A stretch of DNA of 64,000 nucleotides from Sulfuricurvum sp. GTDB taxonomy: Bacteria > Campylobacterota > Campylobacteria > Campylobacterales > Sulfurimonadaceae. This document shows, piece by piece, positions 6,741 through 15,947 of this stretch (position 1 is its first letter; each line of letters opens with the position of its first letter). The notes under the pieces are model-generated. The model was not told where the DNA came from. It did no database searches and saw only the letters and a program-made list of their open reading frames with translations. Location: contig JAGXFL010000002.1 of assembly GCA_024637295.1 (NCBI GenBank), forward strand, positions 124,001-188,000, read 5' to 3'. The position numbers were made by a program, and so were the translations under genes.

Positions 6741-9126
6741 CGTCAAATGCGATCATTGCCATCTTGTCTTTAGTGACTCGGTGATGATCCATGACGGGGA
6801 ATTGCATTTTTGCTGTAACGGATGCAAGGGAATCTATCATCTTCTAAAAGATGAAGGGTTGGAGAGTTTTTACACTAAAATGGGGGAAGCAACGCTTGTC
6901 CCTCCAACTAGGCAGTTAGAGCCGAGTGAAAACTTTGACAGCCCCTCATTTTATGATCGTTTTGTAACGGTGGTTTCGCAAGATCTCGCACAAGTGTCAC
7001 TGATCATTGAAGGAATCCATTGTGCGGCGTGTGTGTGGCTCAATGAAAAAGCACTGCATAAAATGCCCGGTATGATCGAAGCCCATATCAACTATACCAA
7101 CAACAAAGCACGGCTCATTTGGGATCCAAAGGTGCTGAAACTCTCGAGTATTATTGATATGATCCGAGCCATCGGCTACAACGCGTACCCTTATGATGCC
7201 TCTATGCAAGAGGTGCGTACGAACAAAGAACGTAAAGAATATTATTTACGTATGGCAGTAGCAGCTTTTGCATCTATGAACATGATGTGGATTGCGGTTG
7301 CTCAATACGCTGGCTATTTTACTGGAATGACGCAAGAGATCAAGACAATCCTCAATATTGCGGAATGGGTACTGGCGACACCGGCACTTTTTTACAGCGG
7401 ATGGGTCTTTTACCGTGGAGCCTATTATGGTCTTCGAAATGGCGCTGTTACGATGGATATGTTGGTAGTAACGGGATCAACGCTTGCGTATTGTTATTCG
7501 ATCTATATCACTGTTTTGGAAAAAGGAGAAGCCTATTTCGATTCGGTTGCAATGATCATTACCTTTGTATTACTGGGGAAGTTTTTAGAAGTGTTGAGCC
7601 GAAAAAATGCTGCGGACACCTTGGATGTGATAGGAAAGTATATCCCCAGTGAAGTGAGTATTCTGGATGGCGATACGATTCGCAGCGTTCGTGTGTCTGA
7701 TGTGAATGTTGGAGATACCATTGTTATCCGTACCGGTGAACGGGCAGCCATCGATGGAGAAGTTATTTCGGGTGAGGGGAGTTTTGATGAGAGTAATCTT
7801 ACGGGAGAAGCAGATCCTATTTTTAAACGTACGGGAGATATGATCATCAGTGGTACAACAAGCATTGACGCATTATTGCACTATCGGGCACTCAAAGATT
7901 ATGCTCATTCGACACTCTCTCATCTTGTCAATCTGCTAGAAAATGCGATGAGCCAGAAGCCGCGTATTGAACAATTGGCCAATCGTCTTTCTGAGTATTT
8001 TTCGTCTACGATCTTATTTTTGGCGATTGCAACTTTTTGGGGATGGTATTTTTGGCCGCATAGTTTTGACAGGGCATTGATGGTGGGGATTTCTGTGATT
8101 ATTATTGCTTGTCCCTGTGCGTTGGCATTGGCCACACCGGTGGCAACTATCGTGGGTTTGGCTCTGGGGGCAAAGCGATCTATTTTGTTTAAATCAGCGG
8201 CACAGATCGAGACCATGGCAAAAGCTACCATGTTTGTTCTTGATAAGACCGGTACAATTACCCAAGGGCGCCCTGTAGTAGTATACGCAACCTATCATGC
8301 CTCTTTTGATCAAGGTACATTATCTGCCTTGGTGAGCTCTTCAAAACATCCTATTAGCTTGGGAATTGTCGAGTATTTAGAAAAAACAGAATCCGCTGTA
8401 CAAGCGGGAGGAATTTCTGAAGTTAACGAGATTCCGGCAAGGGGTCTTGTGGGTCGAAGCAATGGAGTCATGATTGCCGGAGGAAATGGACTGCTTATGC
8501 AGGATATGGGAATCGCGATAGAAACATCAAGTGATAAAAGTCTTTTTTATTATGCGGTGGATGGAGTATTGTGTGCAACCTTTGAGTTGCAAGATCTTCC
8601 TAAAGAAAATGCCTCTAAGGCGATCAAAACATTGCAAGCATTCGGATTGCGGGTAGTAATGTTGACGGGAGATCACGAGGCATCCGCAATGAGGATCGCA
8701 AGGGAAGTTGGGATCGATGAGGTATATGCTCACGTAACTGCCCAAGAAAAAGCAGATTTCATCGAAAAGGGACACAATGAAGGGCACGTTGTTGTGATGG
8801 CGGGTGATGGGGTCAATGATCTTTTGGCTTTAGCATGCGCGGATATCGGTATCGCAATGGGTAATGGAAGTGACATTGCTATCGAAGTCTCGGATATTGT
8901 ATTACTTAACGATTCACTCGTTTCACTGACAGAAGCGTATGCGATCAGCCGACGTACCTACGGATTGATCAAACAAAATTTGGGAATTTCACTAGTTTAC
9001 AATGCGATTACGATACCATTGGCTATGATGGGATATATTATTCCATTGATCGCGGCAATATCGATGTCGTTGAGTTCTCTTCTGGTCGTTGGTAACTCGA
9101 TGCGCAGTCGATGGATGTACAAATAG
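6733..9126 (+). CDS. ccoI: cation-translocating P-type ATPase CcoI (FixI) for cbb3 oxidase assembly
   Basis: Copper-transporting P1B-ATPase of the CcoI/FixI type, which supplies copper for cbb3 cytochrome c oxidase. The N-terminus has the Cys-rich domain special to this subfamily (CDHC near 6-9, CCNGC near 28-32), then an HMA domain with GIHCAACVWL, eight predicted membrane helices, the transport motif ACPCALA (C460, C462), the phosphorylation motif DKTGT (504-508) and GDGVND (691-696). Length is about 797. The ATG at 6733 is used here; a TTG two codons earlier is possible. ccoS follows after 9 bases, which confirms the subfamily. The oxidase genes ccoNOQP are not in this window. Confidence 0.93.
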   Translation: MPDVKCDHCHLVFSDSVMIHDGELHFCCNGCKGIYHLLKDEGLESFYTKMGEATLVPPTRQLEPSENFDSPSFYDRFVTVVSQDLAQVSLIIEGIHCAACVWLNEKALHKMPGMIEAHINYTNNKARLIWDPKVLKLSSIIDMIRAIGYNAYPYDASMQEVRTNKERKEYYLRMAVAAFASMNMMWIAVAQYAGYFTGMTQEIKTILNIAEWVLATPALFYSGWVFYRGAYYGLRNGAVTMDMLVVTGSTLAYCYSIYITVLEKGEAYFDSVAMIITFVLLGKFLEVLSRKNAADTLDVIGKYIPSEVSILDGDTIRSVRVSDVNVGDTIVIRTGERAAIDGEVISGEGSFDESNLTGEADPIFKRTGDMIISGTTSIDALLHYRALKDYAHSTLSHLVNLLENAMSQKPRIEQLANRLSEYFSSTILFLAIATFWGWYFWPHSFDRALMVGISVIIIACPCALALATPVATIVGLALGAKRSILFKSAAQIETMAKATMFVLDKTGTITQGRPVVVYATYHASFDQGTLSALVSSSKHPISLGIVEYLEKTESAVQAGGISEVNEIPARGLVGRSNGVMIAGGNGLLMQDMGIAIETSSDKSLFYYAVDGVLCATFELQDLPKENASKAIKTLQAFGLRVVMLTGDHEASAMRIAREVGIDEVYAHVTAQEKADFIEKGHNEGHVVVMAGDGVNDLLALACADIGIAMGNGSDIAIEVSDIVLLNDSLVSLTEAYAISRRTYGLIKQNLGISLVYNAITIPLAMMGYIIPLIAAISMSLSSLLVVGNSMRSRWMYK

Positions 9127-9135
9127 GAGGTTCAG

Positions 9136-9354
9136 ATGGACAGTTGGGTAGTAGCAATGATGCTAGGGGCGTCTCTGTTTTTAGGGGGGATTGCGTTGAT
9201 CGCATTTTTATGGGGTATTAAAACAGGGCAATTTGACGATGCTAAACGGATGATGAATCAAGTACAGTTTGATGATGAAAAAGAGTTGAACGATGCGGCA
9301 GATCAACAGAAAAAAAAAGAAGTGTTACGAAAAAAAGAGTATCGACCGGAATAA
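9136..9354 (+). CDS. ccoS: cbb3-type cytochrome oxidase assembly protein CcoS
   Basis: 72-residue single-pass membrane protein required for cofactor insertion in cbb3 oxidase. One hydrophobic helix (about residues 5-27, ending FLWGIKTGQFDD) followed by a charged tail with the family hallmark GIxxGQFDDxxxxxxRML-like stretch. AGGAGG stands 6 bases before the ATG. Immediately behind ccoI. The coding region ends with a run of nine adenines at 9310-9318 that encodes part of the Lys-rich tail; slippage there would alter only the last dozen residues. Confidence 0.92.
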   Translation: MDSWVVAMMLGASLFLGGIALIAFLWGIKTGQFDDAKRMMNQVQFDDEKELNDAADQQKKKEVLRKKEYRPE

Positions 9355-9369
9355 AGTTGAGTAGAAGGT

Positions 9370-9389
9370 CTCATCGCCTAGGCGACGAG
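9370..9389. terminator. near-perfect palindrome between convergent ccoS and cytochrome c genes
   Basis: CTCATCGCCTAGGCGACGAG, 20 bases with one mismatched pair, lying between two convergent stop codons. A hairpin from it could end transcription from both sides; there is no long T run, so the call is tentative. Confidence 0.4.
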
Positions 9390-9397
9390 AAGAGGAA

Positions 9398-9694
9398 TTA
9401 TTTGATTCCTGCTGTGTAAGTAGCAACTGCTTTGATATCAGCGTCAGACATAGTAGCAACTTGACCTTTCATCAATGCGCCCATACCAGCTTTGTTTAAT
9501 GTACCAGCTTTGTAGCCTTTCAAAGAAGCTTCGATAGCTGCCGCTGTTTGACCTTTAACGATTGCAGATTTACCAAGAGCCGCTTTTTCAAAGCTAGCAC
9601 CGTGACACGCTACACATTTAGCAGAAAGAGCTTTACCGTCAGCTGCCATCATTGATACACCAGCGAATAACATTGCAAGAGCAATTTTTTTCAT
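9398..9694 (-). CDS. small periplasmic cytochrome c (class I, c553-like)
   Basis: 98-residue precursor with an N-terminal signal peptide (MKKIALAMLFAGVSMMAADG, cleavage near residue 18) and a single haem c site CVACH (27-31). A downstream AGMGALMKG gives a candidate Met axial ligand, and the C-terminal helix is YTAGIK. Such small cytochromes carry electrons between the cytochrome bc1 complex and cbb3 oxidase, in keeping with ccoI-ccoS next door, although they are convergent rather than cotranscribed. A -10 box lies 29 bases upstream. Confidence 0.9.
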   Translation of the reverse strand: MKKIALAMLFAGVSMMAADGKALSAKCVACHGASFEKAALGKSAIVKGQTAAAIEASLKGYKAGTLNKAGMGALMKGQVATMSDADIKAVATYTAGIK

Positions 9695-9722
9695 TTTGTT
9701 TCTCCATAAAAAATTTGTCGCT

Positions 9723-9728
9723 ATTATA
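9723..9728 (-). promoter_or_regulatory. -10 box of cytochrome c promoter
   Basis: TATAAT on the minus strand, 29 bases before the cytochrome ATG. Confidence 0.5.
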
Positions 9729-9782
9729 TTCCCAACAATCTTAAAGTAGTCTAACTATTTTTGGTTTTAATAGAAGCTTTGT

Positions 9783-9788
9783 TACAAT
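9783..9788 (+). promoter_or_regulatory. possible -10 box of the hldD operon
   Basis: TACAAT 31 bases before the hldD ATG. Confidence 0.35.
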
Positions 9789-9819
9789 TAGTGTATTTAA
9801 GAAATTATAGGGATTCCCC

Positions 9820-10830
9820 ATGCGTTATAACGATATTGATTTAAACCATAAAACTATTTTCATTACGGGAGGAGCTGGATTTATCGGCTCTAATCTTGCC
9901 TTTTATTTTCAAGAGCATTATCCGCAAGCTAAGGTTGTTGTATTAGACCTTTTTCGCTCCAATCTAACGCTTTCAAATGGTAATCTCAAAAGTTTTGGCC
10001 ATTTCAAAAATCTCATCGGATTTAAGGGGGAAGTGATCAGTGGTGACATCAACGATCAAGTGCTTCTTACAAAACTGACTGCTGAGTATAAATTTGACTA
10101 CATTTTTCACGAAGCGGCGATCTCCGATACGACGGCACTGGAACAAGATCTTATGATTCAGACCAATGTCAATGCGTTTAAAGATCTATTGGACATGGCG
10201 GTAGCGCATGATGCCAATATGATCTATGCCTCTTCAGGTGCAACCTACGGTGATGCACCATCACCGCAAAGAGTGGGACGTGAAGCTCCTCAAAACGTGT
10301 ATGGTTTTTCAAAACTGATGATGGATCATTTAGCGCGTGACTATGCGCAAAAGTTTAAAAATATTTCGATTGTCGGATTGCGCTATTTTAACGTATACGG
10401 ACCGCATGAATTTTTCAAAAACAAAACAGCTTCTATGGTGGTACAGTTTGGTCACCAGCTACTAAGCGGTAAGAATCCTAAACTGTTTGAAAATTCGGAC
10501 AAAATCTTGCGAGACTTTATTTACATAGAGGACATTGTCCAAGCCAATGTTTTGGCGATGCACCCTAGAGAATCGGGAGTATTTAATGTCGGTACGGGAA
10601 AAGCACGATCCTTTCAATCGATGGTCGATATTTTGCAGCATGAGTTGGCAACATCCTATAAGTGTGAATACATCCCTAATCCGTACATCGGACGCTATCA
10701 GTTCCATACCGAAGCCGATATCCAAAGCACCCGTGATGTATTAGGCTATGTTCCTCGATTTGAATTTGAAGACGGAATAAAAGCATATGCTCCTGAAATA
10801 AAGAGACTCTTTGAAGAGGAACTCTCATGA
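9820..10830 (+). CDS. hldD: ADP-L-glycero-D-manno-heptose 6-epimerase
   Basis: Last step of ADP-heptose synthesis, converting the D,D to the L,D epimer. Extended SDR fold with the Rossmann motif GGAGFIG (17-23), [17 protein letters not shown] and the catalytic YGFSK, all as in HldD/RfaD; 336 residues is the expected length. The sequence [20 protein letters not shown] is a strong HldD signature. hldE starts within its stop codon (ATGA overlap). Confidence 0.96.
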   Translation: MRYNDIDLNHKTIFITGGAGFIGSNLAFYFQEHYPQAKVVVLDLFRSNLTLSNGNLKSFGHFKNLIGFKGEVISGDINDQVLLTKLTAEYKFDYIFHEAAISDTTALEQDLMIQTNVNAFKDLLDMAVAHDANMIYASSGATYGDAPSPQRVGREAPQNVYGFSKLMMDHLARDYAQKFKNISIVGLRYFNVYGPHEFFKNKTASMVVQFGHQLLSGKNPKLFENSDKILRDFIYIEDIVQANVLAMHPRESGVFNVGTGKARSFQSMVDILQHELATSYKCEYIPNPYIGRYQFHTEADIQSTRDVLGYVPRFEFEDGIKAYAPEIKRLFEEELS

Positions 10831-12260
10831 ACCGCCTCAAAGAGACACAGCCTCATATCCTCGTTATCGGGGATTTGATGATTGACCATTATTTGTGGGG
10901 AGGATGCGAGCGTATCTCTCCTGAAGCTCCGGTTCAAGTGGTCGATATCGCTCGTGAAACGACCGTATTGGGCGGCGCGGGAAACGTTATCAATAATCTC
11001 GTGACTTTGGGTGCGCGCGTTAGTGTGGCGGGGGTAATCGGCGATGATGATAATGGGATTGAACTCAAAGAGATGCTTTTGTCTTTGGGTGCTTCATGCG
11101 AGGGGCTTATTGTTCAGACGGGGCGTAAAACATCCAAAAAGAGTCGTATTATTGCCTCTAATCAGCAAATACTGCGTTATGACAAAGAATCAAAAGAGCC
11201 TATCGGGCAGGTGAGCGTAGAGAGTTTGATCGATTACGTTGCAAAGGTCGTTGATCAATGTGATATGGTGATTCTCTCTGATTATGGCAAAGGAGTTATC
11301 ACTGAAGCGGTAGCGCAAGGCATTATAGTCTCTGCTAAAGCTAAAGGAAAAAAAGTACTGGTTGATCCAAAAGGGAAAGATTACTCCAAGTACAGTGGGG
11401 CTTATCTTTTGACGCCGAATAAAAAAGAGGCTTCTGAAGCGACAGGAATTATGATTAAAGACGATGCAACTTTACGTGAAGCATTGCTATCGCTTAAAGC
11501 CACATGTAATCTTCAGTGCTCGATGATTACCCTCTCAGAGGATGGAATCGCTATTTATGATGAGAGTATGCGTCGGTATCCAACAGTCGCTAAAGAAGTA
11601 TTTGATGTGACGGGTGCAGGGGATACGGTTATTGCGTCTCTATCATTTGCTCTTTCGTGTGGACTGTCAATCGATGAAGCGGCACCGTTTGCCAATCATG
11701 CGGCAGCAGTGGTCGTGGGTAAAATTGGATCGGCTACCGTAACGCTCGATGAGATCGAGACGTATGAATCAAGTCTACACCAAAGCACTTCGGATGCACA
11801 TATCAAATCACATGATGAGATCGTAGCGATTTCTAAACGTTTGAAGAGTGAAGGTAAGCGGGTTGTATTCACGAATGGCTGTTTTGATATTCTTCATGTA
11901 GGTCACGTAAAATATCTCCAAGAGGCGAAAAGTTATGGAGATGCATTGATTGTGGGATTGAATTCTGACAGTTCAGTGCGAGAGCTAAAAGGCCCTACAC
12001 GGCCTGTCAATCCTGAAGCGGATCGCGCATATATTTTAGCTGCGCTGGAATCGGTCGATTATGTCGTGATGTTTAGCGATGAAACTCCGTATGAGTTGAT
12101 TAAAAATATTGCTCCGGATATTTTGGTAAAGGGGGGTGATTATGAAGGAAAATCAGTTGTTGGAGCGGAATTTGCTGGGGAATTAAGACTCGTACAATTT
12201 GTAGATGGTAAAAGTACAACAGCAACAATATCACGTATTAACGAAGGGGTAACATGTTAA
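10827..12260 (+). CDS. hldE: bifunctional heptose 7-phosphate kinase / heptose 1-phosphate adenylyltransferase
   Basis: Fusion of a ribokinase-type kinase (about residues 1-320, with the anion-hole motif DVTGAGDTV) and a nucleotidyltransferase (about 340-477, [17 protein letters not shown] containing the HxGH motif). It acts before and after GmhB to make ADP-D,D-heptose. 477 residues, the full two-domain length. ATGA overlap with hldD and a 7-base overlap with the next gene show a tight operon. Confidence 0.96.
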   Translation: MNRLKETQPHILVIGDLMIDHYLWGGCERISPEAPVQVVDIARETTVLGGAGNVINNLVTLGARVSVAGVIGDDDNGIELKEMLLSLGASCEGLIVQTGRKTSKKSRIIASNQQILRYDKESKEPIGQVSVESLIDYVAKVVDQCDMVILSDYGKGVITEAVAQGIIVSAKAKGKKVLVDPKGKDYSKYSGAYLLTPNKKEASEATGIMIKDDATLREALLSLKATCNLQCSMITLSEDGIAIYDESMRRYPTVAKEVFDVTGAGDTVIASLSFALSCGLSIDEAAPFANHAAAVVVGKIGSATVTLDEIETYESSLHQSTSDAHIKSHDEIVAISKRLKSEGKRVVFTNGCFDILHVGHVKYLQEAKSYGDALIVGLNSDSSVRELKGPTRPVNPEADRAYILAALESVDYVVMFSDETPYELIKNIAPDILVKGGDYEGKSVVGAEFAGELRLVQFVDGKSTTATISRINEGVTC

Positions 12261-12838
12261 AGAAATTGCTATTAACGGCTCTGATCAGCAGTACAGCGTT
12301 TGCGGCACATCAAGTGGAAGTCAATGTAAATGACAAAGAAGTAGAAGGGCAAATACGTTTGGACATGGGACGTATGGGGAGTCTTGAACATACCTACTTG
12401 GGTGCGCGTTTTTTAAACGGTGACAACAATAATAGTAAGACGATTTCCGATCCAAATGCATTAATGGAAGTATCGTTTATGGTACAAAACGATGTTAGAG
12501 GGGTTCGGGGATTAAAAGTAGGGCTTGGATTCAAGGGCGAGCATACTAAAATAGATGGTCAAGGATATGACGCTATTCCATTAGGAATCGAGGCAGAGCT
12601 TAAGTTGCCTCTGAACTCTCCTGTTGCCTTTTATCTAGGAGGCGCTTTGTATTATGCCCCTTCAGCGTTGTGCTTCAAAGATGCGGATGACTATTTTGAA
12701 ACTCGTATTCATCTTGATGCGGAGCCGATTGAAAATGCACGTGTTGAGGTTGGGTATCGTCAAATCGATACCAATTTAAAAGATCGCCGTGTCACTTATA
12801 ATGATGCCTTTTATTTCGGGCTTAGATTAGACTTTTAA
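12254..12838 (+). CDS. YfaZ-family outer membrane protein
   Basis: 194-residue precursor with a signal peptide ([17 protein letters not shown], cleavage after AFA) and alternating strands ending in a terminal aromatic (RLDF), as outer membrane beta-barrels do. The sequence [13 protein letters not shown]... [12 protein letters not shown] fits the YfaZ family, of unknown function. Its end overlaps the convergent waaF gene by 17 bases. Translational overlap with hldE suggests coexpression with heptose synthesis. Confidence 0.75.
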   Translation: MLKKLLLTALISSTAFAAHQVEVNVNDKEVEGQIRLDMGRMGSLEHTYLGARFLNGDNNNSKTISDPNALMEVSFMVQNDVRGVRGLKVGLGFKGEHTKIDGQGYDAIPLGIEAELKLPLNSPVAFYLGGALYYAPSALCFKDADDYFETRIHLDAEPIENARVEVGYRQIDTNLKDRRVTYNDAFYFGLRLDF

Positions 12839-13781
12839 CTGCTTCTATTACCTCATTTGAAGTGATGCTTTTCATGCATTCGTGATGTCCCAGTGGGCAT
12901 TCACGCTTCATGCACGGTGCGCATTTCATGTCGTGTCGTACAATAACACTTTTCTCATTTTGCCATTGCGATGTTTCCAAATGGCGTGTCGGACCAAAAA
13001 TAGCGACTGTAGGTACTTGATATGCCGCCGCGACATGCATAGGACCGCTGTCGTTGGTGATGAAAATATCTAGCCCTCCGATCATCGAGCACAACTCTTG
13101 GACTGATGTCTTTCCTGCGATATTGTTGACAGTTATACCTTCTAATCGTGACTCAATATCATTGGCCATTTCGATTTCATTTGGACCTCCGAAAATGACA
13201 ATATCATGTGTTTGTGCAAATGCTCTGGCTACATCGGCAAATTTTTCAGGATACCATCGTTTGGCGCTGCCGTACGTTGCTCCGGGATTGATACCAAGAG
13301 TTGGATGATCATAGACATGGATTGGCAGATGAAGTTGAAGCTTGCCTAGTGTGAGAGGTTCATTGAATATGCTTTGCGCAATTTCACGATATTGTTCTAC
13401 TAAGTGCGAAGGATGTGTTGGCTTGATAGTATGGGTAAGAAATAGAGTTGAATGCCAGCTTTTTCGTCCGGCGGTTATAGGTGTGCCGCTGTAAAAGAGT
13501 AAAAGAGAAGAATGCAGTTGGTTTCGAAAGGTAATCGCCATATCATGTATTCCCAACTCTTTGGCAAAACGGTAGGTATTGAGAAAGCGGTTCCCCCCTT
13601 TTTTGGTTTCATCGACATAACTGCGAATACACAATGGATGATGTTTGAGTGCTTCAATGCTGACATAAGAACCCACCAGTGTGAGTTGTGCATTTGGATG
13701 CAGAGAACAAATTGCCTCGATAGCAGGAGTAGCCATCACGGCATCACCTAGCCAATTTGGAAGAATGATCAAGATTTTCAA
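12822..13781 (-). CDS. waaF: ADP-heptose:LPS heptosyltransferase II
   Basis: GT9 glycosyltransferase that adds the second heptose to the LPS inner core. N-terminal MKILIILPNWLGDAVMATPAI and C-terminal TNDSGPMHVAAAYQVPTVAIFGPT are classic WaaF motifs, with the ADP-heptose-contact segment NPGATYGSAKRW. The TTG at 13781 is chosen: it follows AAGGAT at the right distance and gives a canonical N-terminus, whereas a longer open frame would add 26 unrelated residues. This start overlaps the stop codon of the upstream gene. Two Cys-rich stretches near the C-terminus (KCAPCMKRECPLGHHECM) are common in the family. 319 residues. Confidence 0.93.
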   Translation of the reverse strand: MKILIILPNWLGDAVMATPAIEAICSLHPNAQLTLVGSYVSIEALKHHPLCIRSYVDETKKGGNRFLNTYRFAKELGIHDMAITFRNQLHSSLLLFYSGTPITAGRKSWHSTLFLTHTIKPTHPSHLVEQYREIAQSIFNEPLTLGKLQLHLPIHVYDHPTLGINPGATYGSAKRWYPEKFADVARAFAQTHDIVIFGGPNEIEMANDIESRLEGITVNNIAGKTSVQELCSMIGGLDIFITNDSGPMHVAAAYQVPTVAIFGPTRHLETSQWQNEKSVIVRHDMKCAPCMKRECPLGHHECMKSITSNEVIEAVKSLI

Positions 13782-14953
13782 TGCGTATCCTTGTAAGTAT
13801 AGCTTGGAATTGAGTTCAGATTCCATGCGATATGAAGCTCTCCTCTTGGAGTGGAACACACTAAGCAGTGTTCGTTTTCATTTTCGTGATAACTACAAAA
13901 ATGTGCATCGTTTAGATGAGAAAGCATTGTTTGATACGCATAAAAAGCATGCCGTTTGACAATAACACCCTCTCGATTATCGATAAGCCCGTATCCGGGA
14001 GCAATGAGTTGATGCCAATAGACGGTAGAGACTTTTTGGGTAGCAAACGCGAGTAAATGATAGCGAATCATATAATTGGTGTAATCGTCTTCGTTGACAC
14101 ATTCAAATTCGCTGGTGGGTGCATAGGGGGCTGTGTTTTTAATCGGCCAATTGGTCTCGGTGATGATGAGTTCATTGGCACTTTTAAAACTAAGCCGCAT
14201 CAATGCATCAATAAGGTTGATTTTACCCATGAGATTAAACCCCATTTGGCGGTTTTCAGGAGCACCGCGTCGATCGACATACAGTAGTGTTCCCAATGCG
14301 TCAAAATAAATATCTTTGAGATTAAAAAGTGTATGGGTGGTAAAGTGCAGTTCAAAGTCGATGACGTTGGAACCGATAAATTTGAGATTAGGGAAGGACT
14401 CTTTTTTCAAGGCATGGGCAACGGCATAAAATTTTAGATATTCGTTGACGCTAAAAAATCCCCATTTGGCACGGTTGATGGTAGAACCGATAACGTAAGT
14501 ATTGCAACTGTTTTCAAGAGCCGTAAAAATTTGGGTTAAATGTTTTTTAGTGAGAGCGTGATTCGTGATATGTTGACGGTCTTGTAAAATGGCAACGGTG
14601 ATGTGGTGCTCTTTGAACGATCGGATAAACGCGATGTATTCATCTAAACGATCCATTTCCCAAAGAGGAATACGAATAAGCAGTTTTTTGACCCCAAGCT
14701 CGTGGATCATTTCAGGAGCGATGGAGGGGCTGTTATTGAGGTTGACTCCCATACCGAAAAATTTTTCACCGCTTATTTTTTTACGGGGAAGAAAAAGAGT
14801 GATGATGAAAGCGATGGGTAAAACAAATAGAGCAATTAAAAAAGTTTTGATGAGGGAGGGCAGAGCACTACGGCGCATCTTACGCTTGAGCGATTTGTCA
14901 CGGATGATGGCAGGTTGGTCGGAATAGTGATCCCAAGAAAACGGTTCTTTCAT
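13778..14953 (-). CDS. membrane-anchored glycosidase-like (TIM-barrel) protein of unknown function
   Basis: 391 residues with one membrane helix near 36-54 and a large domain outside. The repeated strand-helix pattern, an ITETNWPI strand and a terminal beta-rich part resemble clan-A glycoside hydrolases. In those enzymes the acid/base is usually within an N-E pair; the corresponding strand here reads IGSTINRAKWG, with no Glu, so it may be catalytically altered. It is cotranscribed with waaF (stop and start codons overlap) and has its own -10 box, so a role in LPS or surface glycan metabolism is likely. I do not recognise the family. Confidence 0.55.
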   Translation of the reverse strand: MKEPFSWDHYSDQPAIIRDKSLKRKMRRSALPSLIKTFLIALFVLPIAFIITLFLPRKKISGEKFFGMGVNLNNSPSIAPEMIHELGVKKLLIRIPLWEMDRLDEYIAFIRSFKEHHITVAILQDRQHITNHALTKKHLTQIFTALENSCNTYVIGSTINRAKWGFFSVNEYLKFYAVAHALKKESFPNLKFIGSNVIDFELHFTTHTLFNLKDIYFDALGTLLYVDRRGAPENRQMGFNLMGKINLIDALMRLSFKSANELIITETNWPIKNTAPYAPTSEFECVNEDDYTNYMIRYHLLAFATQKVSTVYWHQLIAPGYGLIDNREGVIVKRHAFYAYQTMLSHLNDAHFCSYHENENEHCLVCSTPRGELHIAWNLNSIPSYTYKDTH

Positions 14954-14959
14954 GGTGAG

Positions 14960-14965
14960 ATTATA
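14960..14965 (-). promoter_or_regulatory. -10 box upstream of glycosidase-like gene and waaF
   Basis: TATAAT on the minus strand only 7 bases before the ATG at 14953. That spacing is short, so either the message is nearly leaderless or the true start is further in. Confidence 0.3.
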
Positions 14966-15008
14966 GCGTTATTGGGTAAAATAACCTTATTAGAGTAAGG
15001 ATGCATAA

Positions 15009-15059
15009 TGAATATATTGGTAGTACGCAACGATAAGCTAGGCGATTTTATCACAGCAT
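15009..15059 (+). repeat. 51-bp direct repeat, left copy
   Basis: Bases 15009-15059 are identical to 16013-16063, without a single mismatch. The repeat lies over the first codons of the glycosyltransferase and bounds a 953-bp segment. Confidence 0.95.
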
Positions 15060-15065
15060 CCCTCG

Positions 15066-15086
15066 TTCCCACTTTTCAAGTGGGAA
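15066..15086. repeat. REP-like hairpin at left edge of the insert
   Basis: TTCCCACTT-TTC-AAGTGGGAA, a perfect 9-bp stem with a 3-base loop. Together with its flanks (CTCG before, TGCAGAC after) it resembles a palindromic family scattered in many proteobacterial genomes, as far as I can recall. No second copy was noticed in this window. Confidence 0.6.
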
Positions 15087-15157
15087 TGCAGACAATTAAA
15101 GACGACTATTCACTCTCACTTGCGGATAATGGGAGCAAGAGAAGGAATGCGGTATAA

Positions 15158-15799
15158 ATGAACTTTTTAAAATGGCTAATAGATATTTTGTTTGGGTGGA
15201 TATTCAAAGCTGAAAATTCATACCTAAAAGTACTAAAAGAGCGGTATCTATCGCTTATTGTTGTTCCGGTATTAATTATATCTGTTCCCCTCTATTATGT
15301 GAAAACATTCTATGCCGTGATAGTTGATGTACCAATCGCAATATTTATCTTTGTTTTAATAATAAAGCTACTAATACGCGTACTTAAAAGAGATTTTCTA
15401 GAAGTCTTTGTGCAGTCTATCCGATTAGTTGTAATTGCTATCACTATTATGATGTGGTGGCATTATCTGAGTACCAGTGTTGATAAGACAATTGAACGTT
15501 TTGAGGCAAAACGGGATTATTATATCCGTAAAGCCGCTGAACGATCTGTAAATATAAAAAAAGGGGAGTATCCATTAGTTATGTTTAACTTAAAAATGGA
15601 CAATCCAACCATAAAACGTAGCATTATTTATGACAAGACTGATAGTTATTTTAATCCTAAAATAATTGTTAGTCCTTCATCTAAACGTGCTGACAATGAT
15701 TTGTGTAATGTAGTTGTCAAAATCGAGCCGCATTTTTATTATAGTCGTATTTGCTACGATCATGAAATCTCGAACGAATTTGATTATATTGAAGAATAG
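15158..15799 (+). CDS. membrane protein of unknown function carried by the insert
   Basis: 213 residues. Three hydrophobic stretches (roughly 33-50, 52-72 and 88-105) are followed by a soluble domain of about 100 residues rich in charged and aromatic residues (ending FYYSRICYDHEISNEFDYIEE). No known motif is seen. The frame starts one base after the stop of the chimeric peptide, so it could be translated by reinitiation from the native ribosome-binding site of the interrupted gene. Its more AT-rich codon choice differs from the flanking LPS genes, in keeping with acquisition. Confidence 0.6.
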   Translation: MNFLKWLIDILFGWIFKAENSYLKVLKERYLSLIVVPVLIISVPLYYVKTFYAVIVDVPIAIFIFVLIIKLLIRVLKRDFLEVFVQSIRLVVIAITIMMWWHYLSTSVDKTIERFEAKRDYYIRKAAERSVNIKKGEYPLVMFNLKMDNPTIKRSIIYDKTDSYFNPKIIVSPSSKRADNDLCNVVVKIEPHFYYSRICYDHEISNEFDYIEE

Positions 15800-15947
15800 A
15801 TATAGGGATCAGGTGATACCGAATAACTCCAAAAGTACGAATGAATTTTCCATTAAGGACGAAAAAATAATTGAAGAGATAGTGGATAAATTATATACTT
15901 TTTAGTGATTTTTACGTTGCTACGCCTGCGCAAACACTTTTTAAAGT
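15800..15947. other. right part of the insert, no convincing gene
   Basis: Contains a short frame ending at 15905 whose last 30 codons (from IPNNSKSTNEF to KLYTF) look protein-like, perhaps the tail of a decayed gene, but there is no start or ribosome-binding site of its own. Otherwise no structure seen. Confidence 0.4.

Larger units (their letters stand above)
15008..15157 (+). pseudogene. severed 5' end of a GT9 glycosyltransferase gene, fused to inserted DNA
   Basis: The first 17 codons (MNILVVRNDKLGDFITA) are identical to the start of the intact glycosyltransferase at 16012, and are preceded by TAAGGA at normal distance, so this is the original ribosome-binding site and start. From base 15060 the match ends and the frame runs into unrelated DNA, stopping after 49 codons at 15157. 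The ATG of the next open frame begins at the very next base. The peptide SLVPTFQVGMQT in the foreign part is encoded by a palindrome of the kind dispersed in many genomes. Confidence 0.75.

Noticed and set aside
9310-9318. Run of nine A in ccoS as a phase-variable tract
   Set aside because: It would change only the last residues of a variable tail; A runs of this length in an AT-rich genome are common and there is no sign of switching.
15714-15905. Short plus-strand frame at the right side of the insert
   Set aside because: No ribosome-binding site and overlaps the membrane-protein gene; its tail may be a gene remnant but cannot be called as a gene.
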